Below are positions 1 through 8,700 of a stretch of 11,084 nt of DNA, one piece after another; within the stretch, counting starts at the first letter, position 1, and each line of letters begins with the position of its first letter. The notes beneath the pieces are model-generated. The model had not been told where the DNA came from. It made no database searches and was given only the letters and a program-made list of their open reading frames with translations. Source of the stretch: an uncultured Lachnospiraceae bacterium (GTDB lineage: Bacteria > Bacillota > Clostridia > Lachnospirales > Lachnospiraceae); contig USKC01000077.1 of the NCBI GenBank assembly GCA_900555195.1, positions 1-11,084 of the forward strand, written 5' to 3'. Both the position numbers and the translations under genes were made by a program.

Positions 1-499
1 TCATCCTTTTCGCCGAGAAGAAACTGATATCAAATCCCTTTGCGCCCATCATATCCGTCTCTTCCCTGGTGGTAAGCAGAACTTCTATAGGCGGATGGGA
101 TATATCTCTTGAAGAAAATATCTCCATGATGTGTGCCACACCGATCCCACAGTCGGCCCCCAGGCTCGTATGATCGGCTGACAAGATCCAATCACCGTCA
201 ATCCTCCATTTGATCGGATCCGTTTTGAAATCATGAGAAGAATCCGATTCCTTTTCACATACCATATCCAGATGAGCCTGGAACAAAATAGGCTCTTCAC
301 CCTCTCTGCCCGCTGTACCCGGTTTTTTGATGTAAACATTTAAGAATTCATCCTGCTTTACTTCAAGCCCCAGACTAACTGCCCAGTCGACTATAAAGTC
401 ACTGACCGCCTTCTCGTTATGGCTCTCCCTGGGGATTTGGCACAGTCTGCTGAAATAATTTAATGTACGATTCTGCATCAATTCTTCTGTTTTATCCAT
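1..499 (-). CDS. pepD: PepD-like aminoacyl-histidine dipeptidase (M20 family), N-terminal part, cut by window edge
   Basis: Metallopeptidase of the M20 clan, expected to hydrolyse dipeptides (Xaa-His and related) in the cytosol using two divalent metal ions. Only the first 166 residues are present; the rest lies beyond base 1. Visible family marks: the early motif FSRLCQIPRESHNEKAVSDF (residues 16-35), the metal/catalytic motif AHLDMV (H76, D78), HDFKTDPI (89-96), the bridging aspartate in LGADCGIGVA (D116), the motif HPPIEVLLT followed by the glutamate pair EET (E146, E147), and MMGAKGFD. All the expected catalytic and metal residues of the N-terminal half are intact. The ATG at 497-499 is preceded by AAGGAG (510-515) and GAGG (504-507). 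The AAGGAG overlaps the stop codon of the upstream carrier gene, so the two genes are probably co-transcribed and translationally coupled. The PepD subgroup is recognised from the overall motif pattern; the true substrate could be another dipeptide. Confidence 0.88.
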   Translation of the reverse strand, partial: MDKTEELMQNRTLNYFSRLCQIPRESHNEKAVSDFIVDWAVSLGLEVKQDEFLNVYIKKPGTAGREGEEPILFQAHLDMVCEKESDSSHDFKTDPIKWRIDGDWILSADHTSLGADCGIGVAHIMEIFSSRDISHPPIEVLLTTREETDMMGAKGFDISFFSAKRM

Positions 500-513
500 A
501 CGTCCTCTTCTCC

Positions 514-1932
514 TTAAAATGGTCCCAGATTTATAAACTGCGCAAACATAACGGCTGCAACAGCTATCAGAATCATAATTCCAAATATTTTAATGATAAA
601 CTTTGTCCACTGCAGATAGTTTATATTGGCTATTCCGAGTCCGATCATCAGAGTGCCGCAAGTAACCCATGCCATATTGGAAAGTCCGTCGCCTAACTGG
701 AAGGCCAACACTGCCACCTGCTGATTCACACCCAGTATCTGTGCCAGCGGAGACATAATGGGCATAGTCACAGCCGCCTGCGTTGAACCCGAGTTAATGA
801 AGAAGTTGATCAGTGTCTGAACGATCACCATTCCTCCCGCAGACACCATAGGCGGCAGATGGGTTAAAGGAACCGACAGATAATATACGATACTGTCCAG
901 TACAGAAGACGTATCCAGAATCTGATTGATCGCCAGGGCAAAACCGATGATGAGGCACGGTACTGCCATATCTTTTGCACCCTTGCTGAACTCTTTGAAA
1001 ATCCGGTTAAGTCCATACCCGTTTACCAGCCCTGCCAGCAGCCCTATCACAAGAAAGATAGTCGCACATTCTGAAAGGTAAAATCCCTGAGTAATGGTTC
1101 CCCATATGAGAAAAATAAGACCAAGGAAAAAGACCACCCAAACCCTTATCTGTCCCCCTGTCATTTTCACTTCTGTCTGCACCTCTGTCTTAAACTCCTC
1201 CGGGACTACAGGGCTGTAGCTTAACTCCGGTGATTTATGTACACGCTTTGCGTAGCGGAGCAGATACACAAGTGCCGCAACATACAAGATCAGACTGAGG
1301 ACAATACGATATCCCATTCCTGACGGGTAGGGAAGTCCTGCGATTCCCTGAGCCACCGCCAGGTTAAAGGGATTCAAAAAACCGGAACCGTACCCAATGG
1401 CATATCCCAGGATCATGGACCCTATGGCTGTGATCGTGTCAAATCCAAGGGATACCATAAGTACAATGATAAAGGGTGCAAAAGCCATCATCTCCTGTCC
1501 CATTCCAAATGTGGAGGAACAAAACAGGAAGAAAAACATAACCCCTCCGATGATAATACCCCGGCTCCTGTCACTCCTAAACTTTTTTACCAGTTGTCCT
1601 AATGCGGACTCAATAGCCCCCGTTGATGCGATGATCCCCAGTGCGCCCCCTATAAGCAGCAAAAAAGAGATGATAGGTGCTGCTTTCTGTATCCCCTTGT
1701 CAAAGGAGAGTAAAATTGTTATTGGCGTTGCCGGGTTCTGTTCTACCCTGTGAAAAGTTCCCGGTACCACAATTGTCTTGCCCGACGCTTCATCATTAAC
1801 CCTGTCATAAGTACCTGCCGGTATAAAAAATGTCAAAACTGCCACAACGATCACAAGCACAAATAATAGGGTTAATGGGTGAAGATTTGAGAAAAATTTT
1901 GTTATCCTGCCCTCTTTTTTTTCTTCCATCAT
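514..1932 (-). CDS. yfcC: YfcC-family membrane carrier (DcuC/ArcD-like superfamily)
   Basis: Integral membrane transporter of 472 residues made of many hydrophobic segments, beginning with a short basic cytoplasmic leader and a first helix at about residues 20-38. Family marks seen: IPAGTYDR at 37-44 followed by the VVPGTFHRVEQNP block, a glycine-rich helix (IGGALGIIASTGAIE), GMGQEMMAFAPF, GYGSGFLNPFNLAVAQGIAG, and in the second half a matching hairpin with INSGSTQAAVTMPIM. This pattern is that of YfcC proteins, relatives of anaerobic C4-dicarboxylate and arginine/ornithine carriers. Substrates of YfcC proteins are poorly established; an amino acid or small peptide fits the adjacent dipeptidase. 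I chose the ATG at 1932 because AAGGAGG (1939-1945) stands 6 bases upstream; the upstream in-frame ATG at 2004 would add 24 lysine-rich residues, lacks such a site and would start close to the predicted transcription start. The gene is first in an operon with pepD (14-base gap) and diverges from a LysR gene. Confidence 0.88.
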   Translation of the reverse strand: MMEEKKEGRITKFFSNLHPLTLLFVLVIVVAVLTFFIPAGTYDRVNDEASGKTIVVPGTFHRVEQNPATPITILLSFDKGIQKAAPIISFLLLIGGALGIIASTGAIESALGQLVKKFRSDRSRGIIIGGVMFFFLFCSSTFGMGQEMMAFAPFIIVLMVSLGFDTITAIGSMILGYAIGYGSGFLNPFNLAVAQGIAGLPYPSGMGYRIVLSLILYVAALVYLLRYAKRVHKSPELSYSPVVPEEFKTEVQTEVKMTGGQIRVWVVFFLGLIFLIWGTITQGFYLSECATIFLVIGLLAGLVNGYGLNRIFKEFSKGAKDMAVPCLIIGFALAINQILDTSSVLDSIVYYLSVPLTHLPPMVSAGGMVIVQTLINFFINSGSTQAAVTMPIMSPLAQILGVNQQVAVLAFQLGDGLSNMAWVTCGTLMIGLGIANINYLQWTKFIIKIFGIMILIAVAAVMFAQFINLGPF

Positions 1933-1938
1933 TAGAAA

Positions 1939-1945
1939 CCTCCTT
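1939..1945 (-). promoter_or_regulatory. Ribosome binding site fixing the yfcC start
   Basis: On the minus strand AAGGAGG lies 6 bases before the ATG at 1932 and 9 before a second ATG at 1929. It decides against the longer reading frame that opens at 2004. Confidence 0.8.
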
Positions 1946-1989
1946 TTCTGACGAAATACCTTCTTTTCTTTTTCCTTTTTTAATATATT

Positions 1990-2018
1990 TTGACATTTTT
2001 TCAATATAAATGTATTAT
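1990..2018 (+). promoter_or_regulatory. Predicted sigma-A promoter of the LysR-type regulator
   Basis: TTGACA (1990-1995, perfect -35) is followed after 17 bases by TATTAT (2013-2018, five of six matches). Transcription would start near 2025, giving a leader of about 75 bases. Both inverted repeats of the control region lie downstream of this start, so a bound regulator could block its own transcription. Confidence 0.7.
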
Positions 2019-2042
2019 AGCATTAGGCATATTATATGTAAA
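2014..2042 (-). promoter_or_regulatory. Predicted sigma-A promoter of yfcC-pepD
   Basis: Read on the minus strand, TTTACA (2037-2042) is followed after 17 bases by a perfect TATAAT (2014-2019). Transcription would start near 2007, about 75 bases before the yfcC start codon. The -10 box overlaps that of the opposing LysR promoter, so polymerase cannot occupy both at once. The CATATTATATG palindrome lies over its spacer and -35, and the T-N11-A repeat just upstream, positions at which LysR-type activators commonly act. Confidence 0.7.
2028..2038. promoter_or_regulatory. Short palindrome CATATTATATG, candidate second regulator site
   Basis: An inverted repeat with 5-base arms CATAT/ATATG around one central base. 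The arms match the half sites of the longer repeat 25 bases to the right. It covers part of the -35 box and spacer of the yfcC promoter, the place where LysR-type proteins usually have their activation site. AT-rich DNA makes short palindromes common by chance, so this is tentative. Confidence 0.4.
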
Positions 2043-2052
2043 ATATCTAGTT

Positions 2053-2069
2053 CATATGAAATACATATG
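2053..2069. promoter_or_regulatory. T-N11-A inverted repeat, candidate LysR-type operator
   Basis: CATATGAAATACATATG has two 6-base CATATG arms around AAATA, with T2055 and A2067 in exact T-N11-A spacing, the general recognition pattern of LysR-type regulators. It lies centred about 54 bases upstream of the predicted yfcC start and inside the leader of the regulator gene, consistent with activation of yfcC-pepD and self-repression. Binding is inferred from position and pattern only. Confidence 0.6.
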
Positions 2070-2098
2070 CAAAATGTATAGGAGGGTGTGGGCGTATA

Positions 2099-2965
2099 AT
2101 GGATTTAAAACAGTTAGAGTATTTTATCGCGATAGCGGAGGAGAAAAATATAACCGCCGCTGCCAAACGGCTGCATATCTGCCAGCCTCCCCTGAGCCAG
2201 CAGCTAAAGAAACTGGAGGCAGAACTGGGAGTTGTCCTATTTAACCGCAATTCACGGCAGATACAGCTCACAGAGATAGGTAAAATATTTCTGGAAAGGG
2301 CGAGACAGATTGTGGATCTGAGCAGCTCCATCCAACAAGAAGTACAGGATTATGCTGCCGGATATCAGGGGACCATCATGATTGGCATAACCCCCACTTC
2401 GATTCCAATGGTAATGAATCACAAACTGGGGGAATTCCATAAAAAATACCCCAAGATCAACTACAAATTTTTTGAGGGCAGCACACAGTATGTCATGGAT
2501 ATTTTACAGAAGGAACTGGTGGATATCGGCATTGTCCGTTCTCCAATAGACACTAGCGGTTACTGCGTATTGGAAAAGCCTCCGGAACCTATGATTGCTG
2601 CCATGAATGAGGAAAACAACTGGTCAGATGATGATTTCTGTACAATTGAAGAGCTGGAATCCAAGAATCTTATCGTTTACCGAAGATATGAGGCTCTCCT
2701 AAATGACGTATTTGCCGTCCATAAGGTATCACCCAGAATCATCAGTGTCAGTGAGCGCTCTTTTACTGCCCTGCTCCTCTCTGAGATCGGTCTTGGCGTT
2801 TCTATTCTCCCTGCCAGTGCTATTAAAATGTCGAACCAGAAAGTCATCTACAAGACCATCCATGAACCGGTACTCACCACCAATGCCGTTGCCCTCTGGC
2901 TTCCCAACCATCACCTGAACAAATCGGCTAAAGCTTTTCTTGAATATTTCAGAAGTCTGCAGTAA
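2099..2965 (+). CDS. LysR-type transcriptional regulator
   Basis: DNA-binding regulator of 288 residues, normal for the family. The N-terminal winged helix-turn-helix (about residues 1-60) begins with the classic MDLKQLEYFIAIAEEKNIT and has the recognition region AAAKRLHICQPPLSQQLKKL (20-39), followed by ELGVVLFNR and a linker helix. The effector-binding domain starts near residue 90 at YQGTIMIGITP and runs to the end. The start ATG at 2099 agrees with the family N-terminus; the AGGAGG at 2080-2085 is 13 bases away, rather far, which may mean modest translation. It is divergent from yfcC-pepD with shared overlapping promoters and probable operators, so it most likely controls that pair in response to an imported substrate or its product. 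The ligand cannot be read from the sequence. It converges on glgP, whose terminator stands between them. Confidence 0.93.
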   Translation: MDLKQLEYFIAIAEEKNITAAAKRLHICQPPLSQQLKKLEAELGVVLFNRNSRQIQLTEIGKIFLERARQIVDLSSSIQQEVQDYAAGYQGTIMIGITPTSIPMVMNHKLGEFHKKYPKINYKFFEGSTQYVMDILQKELVDIGIVRSPIDTSGYCVLEKPPEPMIAAMNEENNWSDDDFCTIEELESKNLIVYRRYEALLNDVFAVHKVSPRIISVSERSFTALLLSEIGLGVSILPASAIKMSNQKVIYKTIHEPVLTTNAVALWLPNHHLNKSAKAFLEYFRSLQ

Positions 2966-2971
2966 AAGGAC

Positions 2972-3008
2972 AAAAAAACTGCGTCCCGGAAAATTTACCG
3001 GGACGCAG
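2972..3008 (-). terminator. Intrinsic terminator of glgP
   Basis: A perfect 11-base-pair GC-rich stem (2979-2989 with 2998-3008, arms CTGCGTCCCGG/CCGGGACGCAG) with an 8-base loop, followed on the minus strand by seven T residues (2972-2978). It begins 43 bases after the glgP stop codon. On the plus strand no T run follows the stem, so its effect on the LysR transcript is uncertain. Confidence 0.9.
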
Positions 3009-3051
3009 CGACACCTACACAGTTTAACAGAAAAAGATCTATGCAGGTCTA

Positions 3052-5520
3052 TTATTCAATTGTAACCTTATCCAGATGCCAAATCTCATCCACATACTGC
3101 TGAATGGTCCTGTCAGATGTGAACTTACCAGAGCATGCTGTGTTCAGCAGTGCCTTCTTAGCCCATCCCGCTTCATCCTTATAAGCCTCTTCCACACGCT
3201 TCTGTGCTTCCGCATAAGCCTTAAAGTCAGCCAGAATAAAGTAAGTATCTGCTCTGTCGCTGCTCTTGGTGTTGAGCAGGGAATCATAGATATCACGGAA
3301 CAGCTCAAAATCTCCGTTGGAGTAGGTTCCGTTGATGAGCTGCATGAGTACATTGCGGATATCCGGGTCATTGTTAAAATACTGCATGGGGTTATATCCG
3401 CCGTTATTCTCATAATTGATAACTTCGTCGGAAGACAGACCGAAGATAAACGCATTTTCCTGGCCCACTTCTTCCACGATCTCCACATTGGCGCCGTCCA
3501 TGGTGCCGATGGTAACTGCACCGTTCAGCATGAACTTCATGTTTCCAGTTCCTGATGCCTCTTTGCTGGCGGTGGAAATCTGCTCGGAAACATCGGCGGC
3601 AGCAAAAATCATCTCTGCATTGGATACACGGTAATTCTCAATAAATACAACTTTCAGCTTTCCGTTGATGGATCTGTCGTTGTTCACCACGTCCGCAACT
3701 GCGTTGATGAGCTTAATGGTCAGCTTCGCGCGCACATATCCTGCTGCGGCTTTTGCACCGAAAATAAAGGTTCTCGGATAGAAGTCCATTTCCGGATGTT
3801 CTTTGATCTGGTTATACAGATACATAACATGCAGAATGTTCATGAGCTGACGTTTGTACTCGTGCAGACGCTTAACCTGTACATCGAAGATAGAACGCGG
3901 GTCTACCTCAATGCCGTTGTGCTCCAGAATGTATTTTGCAAGGCGCACCTTGTTCTGATATTTGATATTCATGAACTCCTGCTGTGCCTTCTTGTCATCC
4001 GCATAAACCTTCAGCTTGGAGAGCTGTGCCAGGTCTGTCACCCATCCGTCTCCGATATGGTCTGTCACCCAGTCTGCCAGCAGCGGATTGCCGTGCAGAA
4101 GGAACCTTCTCTGGGTGATGCCGTTGGTCTTATTGTTGAATTTCTCGGGCATCATCTCATAGAAATCTTTCAGTTCCTGTTTTTTCAAAATCTCCGTGTG
4201 AAGCCGTGCCACGCCGTTCACGGAATATCCAGCTACGATGGCAAGATGCGCCATCTTCACCTGGCCGTCATAAATGATGGCCATCTTGGCGATCTTCTGC
4301 TGGTTGCCCGGATACTGCCTCGCCACCTGCTCCAGGAAACGGCGGTTAATCTCTTCCACGATCTGATAGATACGGGGAAGGAGTCTGGAAAACAGCTCAA
4401 TGGGCCACTTCTCCAGCGCTTCCGCCATGATGGTGTGATTGGTATAGGCGCAGGTCTTGGTGGTCACTTCCCACGCTTCCTCCCAGGAAAGATAATAGTC
4501 ATCCATCAGAATGCGCATCAGTTCCGCGACCGCCACCGTAGGATGGGTATCGTTCAGCTGGAAGGTCACCTTCTCATGGAACTTCCTGATGTCGTCATGC
4601 TTTCTCATATATTTGGCCACAGCAGCCTGCACGGAAGCGGAAATGAAGAAATACTGCTGCTTCAGGCGCAGTTCTTTCCCCGCATAATGATTGTCATTGG
4701 GATAGAGCACCTCAACGATATTTCTTGCCAGGTTTTCCTGTTCCACCGCTTTCTGATAATCGCCCTTATCAAATGAATCCAGCTTGAAGCATTCCACCGC
4801 TTCCGCATCCCAGATGCGCAGCGTATTGACGATCCCGTTGCCATAGCCTACGATCGGAAGGTCATAAGGAACCGCGCGCACGGACTGATATCCCTCCTGT
4901 TTGAAGCAGTTGCGCCCGTTTTCATCCACATATACATTCACATAACCGCCGAACTTCACTTCCTTGGCATATTCCGGGCGGCGCAGTTCAAATGGATTAC
5001 CGTCGGCCAGCCAGTTATCCGGCACTTCTATCTGATATCCATCCCGGATCTGCTGTTTGAACATGCCATAGCGGTAACGGATGCCGCATCCGTAAGCAGA
5101 ATACCCCAGAGTTGCCAGAGAATCCAAAAAGCAGGCAGCGAGACGGCCCAGGCCGCCATTTCCCAGCGCAGCATCCGGCTCCTGGTCTTCCACCACATTG
5201 ATGTCTACGCCCAGTTCTTCCAGCGCCTCTGCCACTTCATCATAGGCTTTCAGGTTAATCAAGTTATTTCCCAGAGCCCGTCCCATCAGAAATTCCATAG
5301 AAAGATAATAGACTGTCTTGGGATCTTTCTTCTCATATTCTTTCTGGGTTGCCATCCAATTATCCACAATCACATCCTTAACAGAATAGGCAACGGCCTG
5401 AAATATCTGTTGGTCGCTGGCTTCCTCCAGGGTTTTGCGGTAAAGCGTCTTCACATTGTTTATAACACTCCTCTTGAAGAGCTCCTTATCAAAATTGATA
5501 TTGGCCGGTTTCTTCAGCAT
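3052..5520 (-). CDS. glgP: Glycogen/maltodextrin phosphorylase
   Basis: Cytosolic enzyme that splits alpha-1,4-glucans with phosphate, releasing glucose 1-phosphate. It has 822 residues, the usual bacterial length. Visible family marks: YYLSMEFLMGRALGNNL near residue 70, LGNGGLGRLAACFLDSLA with the GT35 glycine-rich loop, WLADGNPFE, QLNDTHPTVAVAELMR, TNHTIMAEALE, DVQVKRLHEYKRQL, and the pyridoxal-phosphate signature EASGTGNMKF (654-663) with the cofactor lysine at K662, followed by NGAVTIGTMDGANVEI. I chose the ATG at 5520 because AAGGAGG (5527-5533) precedes it by 6 bases and the family N-terminus begins there; the open frame upstream to 5733 encodes a basic stretch unlike the family. No other glycogen gene is nearby. 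It ends at a strong terminator. Whether it prefers glycogen or maltodextrin cannot be decided from sequence here. Confidence 0.96.
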   Translation of the reverse strand: MLKKPANINFDKELFKRSVINNVKTLYRKTLEEASDQQIFQAVAYSVKDVIVDNWMATQKEYEKKDPKTVYYLSMEFLMGRALGNNLINLKAYDEVAEALEELGVDINVVEDQEPDAALGNGGLGRLAACFLDSLATLGYSAYGCGIRYRYGMFKQQIRDGYQIEVPDNWLADGNPFELRRPEYAKEVKFGGYVNVYVDENGRNCFKQEGYQSVRAVPYDLPIVGYGNGIVNTLRIWDAEAVECFKLDSFDKGDYQKAVEQENLARNIVEVLYPNDNHYAGKELRLKQQYFFISASVQAAVAKYMRKHDDIRKFHEKVTFQLNDTHPTVAVAELMRILMDDYYLSWEEAWEVTTKTCAYTNHTIMAEALEKWPIELFSRLLPRIYQIVEEINRRFLEQVARQYPGNQQKIAKMAIIYDGQVKMAHLAIVAGYSVNGVARLHTEILKKQELKDFYEMMPEKFNNKTNGITQRRFLLHGNPLLADWVTDHIGDGWVTDLAQLSKLKVYADDKKAQQEFMNIKYQNKVRLAKYILEHNGIEVDPRSIFDVQVKRLHEYKRQLMNILHVMYLYNQIKEHPEMDFYPRTFIFGAKAAAGYVRAKLTIKLINAVADVVNNDRSINGKLKVVFIENYRVSNAEMIFAAADVSEQISTASKEASGTGNMKFMLNGAVTIGTMDGANVEIVEEVGQENAFIFGLSSDEVINYENNGGYNPMQYFNNDPDIRNVLMQLINGTYSNGDFELFRDIYDSLLNTKSSDRADTYFILADFKAYAEAQKRVEEAYKDEAGWAKKALLNTACSGKFTSDRTIQQYVDEIWHLDKVTIE

Positions 5521-5752
5521 TGGCTTCCTCCTTATATATCGATCAACGTTTTTTTTCATCTGACAGTACCAGTTTACAATAGATCCATTCAAATGAAAAC
5601 ATATATTATGTAAAAACGTGTAACAGTCCCGCCTGTACCGTTTTCCACACGTTCTTACAAGTTCATCCGTACGCATGAAAGAGCCGCCACTTCTTTGTCG
5701 CCGTTTTCGCAACGGCATTTCGTGACGGCCCATTCACCTGTACTTTTCTGCC
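5521..5752. other. Intergenic region between ileS and glgP
   Basis: 232 bases with the glgP ribosome binding site at its left end. I found no promoter with both hexamers convincing on the minus strand: there is an AT-rich patch near 5601-5615 (CATAATATATG on the minus strand) but no matching -35. A small inverted repeat GCCGTT/AACGGC near 5701-5717 is not followed by a T run, so it is not a clear terminator for ileS. Either a weak or regulated glgP promoter lies here, or glgP is partly read through from ileS. Confidence 0.4.
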
Positions 5753-8700
5753 TTATTCGACTTTTTCCACGCTAATCGTCACTTTTTCCCCGTTCACGTT
5801 CCATTCTTTGGAAACGCCGAAGCATTCTCCTTCTGTGCAGGAAACCGCCAGTACTTTTCCTGCAATCAGTTCCTGATTCCGTTCAGCGATTCTCGCGATC
5901 CTCTCGTTTCCATCAAATGCTACCCGGATATGATCCATCACCTCAAATCCAGCGTCCTTTCTCATCGTCTGGATCTTGCTGATGATCTCATACACGAACC
6001 CTTCTTCAATCAATTCCTCAGAAAGGTTCGTATCCAGCACCACGGTCAGGCGGTTATCCGCTTCAGATACATACCCTTCCTTTTGGGTCATCTCAATCAG
6101 AAGGTCTTCCTCTGTAAGGCTCACCTGTACGCCGTTCACCTCAAAGCTGATCGCGCCCTTCTCCTTCAGTTCATCCATAGCCGCGTTTCCGTCCAGTCCG
6201 GCAAGCGTCTTTTGGATGCCGCCGAGCTGCTTGCCGTATTTCGGTCCCACCGTGCGCAGCTGCGGTTTAAAGGTATAGGTGGTAAAGTCTCTCACATCTT
6301 CCGTAAATACCACCTTTTTCACATTCAGTTCCTCTTCCACGATTTCCTTATAATAATCGCCAAGCGCGTGATCCGCTTTAACGAACATGGTTCCGATGGG
6401 CTGACGGTTCTTGATATTAGCCGTGTTCCGGCAGGCGCGTCCCATCACCACGATGTCCAGAACCTCTTCCATATCCGCTTCCAGCTGTTTGTCCACATAT
6501 GCGCCATCCGCCACAGGGAAATCGCACAGATGCACGCTCTCAGGAGCCGTCTTATCCAGTCTGGCAACCAGATTCAGGTAGATCTGCTCCGCCATGAACG
6601 GGATCATGGGTGCGGACAGCTTCGCCAGGGTAACCAGAGCGGTATAGAGCGTCATATAAGCGTTGATCTTATCCTGCTCCATTCCTTTGGCCCAGAAGCG
6701 TTCGCGGCTCCTTCTCACATACCAGTTGCTGCATTCATCCACAAAATCCTGCAAAGCCCTTGCCGCTTCCGGGATCTGGTAAGCATCCAGCCTGGTATCC
6801 ACTTCCGTAATCAGGGTATTCAGGCGGCTCAAAAGCCACTTATCCATCACGGAAAGCTTATCGTATTCCAATTTATATTTCGTAGCATCGAATTCATCGA
6901 TATTCGCATACAGGACGAAAAACGCGTAGGTATTCCACAACGTTCCCATGAACTTCCTCTGGCCTTCGATTACCGCCTTGCCATGGAAGCGGCTGGGAAG
7001 CCAGGGCGCGCTGCTGGAATAGAAATACCAGCGGATCGCATCCGCACCGTATTCCTCCAGCGCTTCAAAGGGATCCACCGCATTGCCCTTGGATTTGCTC
7101 ATCTTCTGTCCGTTCTCATCCTGTACCAGCCCCAGCACGATCACGTTTTCAAAAGAGGTCTGATCGAACAGCAGCGTGGACTCCGCCAGAAGGGAATAGA
7201 ACCAGCCGCGGGTCTGATCCACCGCCTCAGAGATAAACTGAGCGGGGAACTGCTTTTCAAAGATTTCCTTATTTTCAAACGGATAATGATGCTGCGCAAA
7301 AGGCATGGCCCCCGAATCGAACCAGCAGTCAATCACTTCCGGCACACGCTTCATCATCTTGCCGCAGTCCGGACAAGGGATTGTGATGGCGTCGATATAC
7401 GGGCGGTGCAGTTCCACAGTCTTCGCTTCCGGGTTGCCGCTTAAGCTTTCCAGTTCCTGTCTGCTTCCGACGGACAGCATTTTCCCGCATTCACACTGCC
7501 AGATATTCAGGGGCGTGCCCCAATAACGGTTCCTGGACAGTCCCCAGTCCTGGATATTCTCCAGCCAGTCTCCGAAACGGCCCTTCCCGATGGACTCCGG
7601 GATCCAGTTGATCGTGTTGTTATTGGCGATCAGGTGTTCCTTCACCGCAGTCATCTTGATGAACCAGGACTCTCTGGCGTAATAGATCAGAGGCGTATCG
7701 CATCTCCAGCAGAACGGATAGCTATGCTCAAATTTGGGTGCGGAGAACAGCAGGTTCTTTTCCGCAAGCGCCTTTAACACCTCCGGATCCGCATCCTTCA
7801 CGAACATGCCCTCCCAGGGCGTCTCCTTCGTCATATCACCCTTGGCATCCACCAGCTGCACAAAAGGCAGATCATATTTACGGCCCACATTCGCGTCGTC
7901 CTCACCGAACGCAGGAGCGATATGAACCACGCCAGTACCGTCAGTCAGCGTGACATAGTTGTCGCACGTCACATAGAAGGCCTTCTTATGCTGCCGCTCG
8001 CAGGTATCAACCGCGCAGTCAAAAAGCGGCTCATATTCCTTATATTCCAGGTCTTTTCCCTGATACCTCTCCAACACCTCGTAAGCGGGCGTTCCCGCTT
8101 CCTTGTCAGCCAAGCTCCCCAGCACGGTATCCAGAAGGGCTTCCGCCATATAATAGGTAAAGCCGTCCGCAGCCTTCACCTTCACATAGGATTCATCCGG
8201 GTTCACGCACAATGCCACATTGGAAGGCAGCGTCCAGGGCGTCGTGGTCCATGCCAGGATATAAGCATCCTCCCCTTTTACCTTAAAGCGGGCGATGGCG
8301 GAGCGTTCCTTCACATCCTTATAGCCCTGCGCCACCTCATGGGAAGAAAGCGGCGTCCCGCAGCGCGGGCAGTAGGGCACAATCTTAAAGCCCTTATACA
8401 GAAGGCCCTTGTCCCAGATCTTCTTTAACGCCCACCATTCGGACTCGATATAATCATCATGATAGGTCACATAAGGGTCATCCATGTCGGCCCAGAAGCC
8501 CACCTTTTTGGAGAAATCCTCCCACATGCCCTTATACTTCCAAACGCTTTCCTTACATTTCTCGATGAAAGGGGCGATTCCGTATTCTTCGATCTGCTCC
8601 TTGCCGTCCAGCCCAAGAAGCTTCTCCACTTCCAGTTCCACCGGAAGGCCATGGGTATCCCATCCTGCTTTTCTGGGAACCATATATCCCTTCATGGTAC

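Noticed and set aside
1933..2004. Upstream in-frame extension of the carrier gene (MKKCQNILKKEKEKK...)
   Set aside because: It has no good ribosome binding site, begins next to the predicted transcription start, and is mere lysine-rich translation of an AT-rich leader; the ATG at 1932 has AAGGAGG at ideal spacing.
2979..3008. The same stem as terminator of the LysR gene
   Set aside because: On the plus strand the stem is followed by CGACACCT, not a T run; the A run lies on the other side, so it suits glgP.
3796..4776. 326-codon open frame on the plus strand opposite glgP
   Set aside because: Shadow of the conserved phosphorylase gene; no ribosome binding site or family motifs.
5701..5717. 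GCCGTT/AACGGC inverted repeat as ileS terminator
   Set aside because: Only six pairs and no T run on the minus strand after it.
5521..5733. In-frame 71-residue extension of glgP
   Set aside because: Not part of the phosphorylase family, basic and cysteine-rich, and the ATG at 5520 has a perfect ribosome binding site.
5930..7444. 504-codon open frame on the plus strand opposite ileS
   Set aside because: Histidine- and arginine-rich translation with no recognisable motifs; an antisense shadow of a clearly coding ileS.
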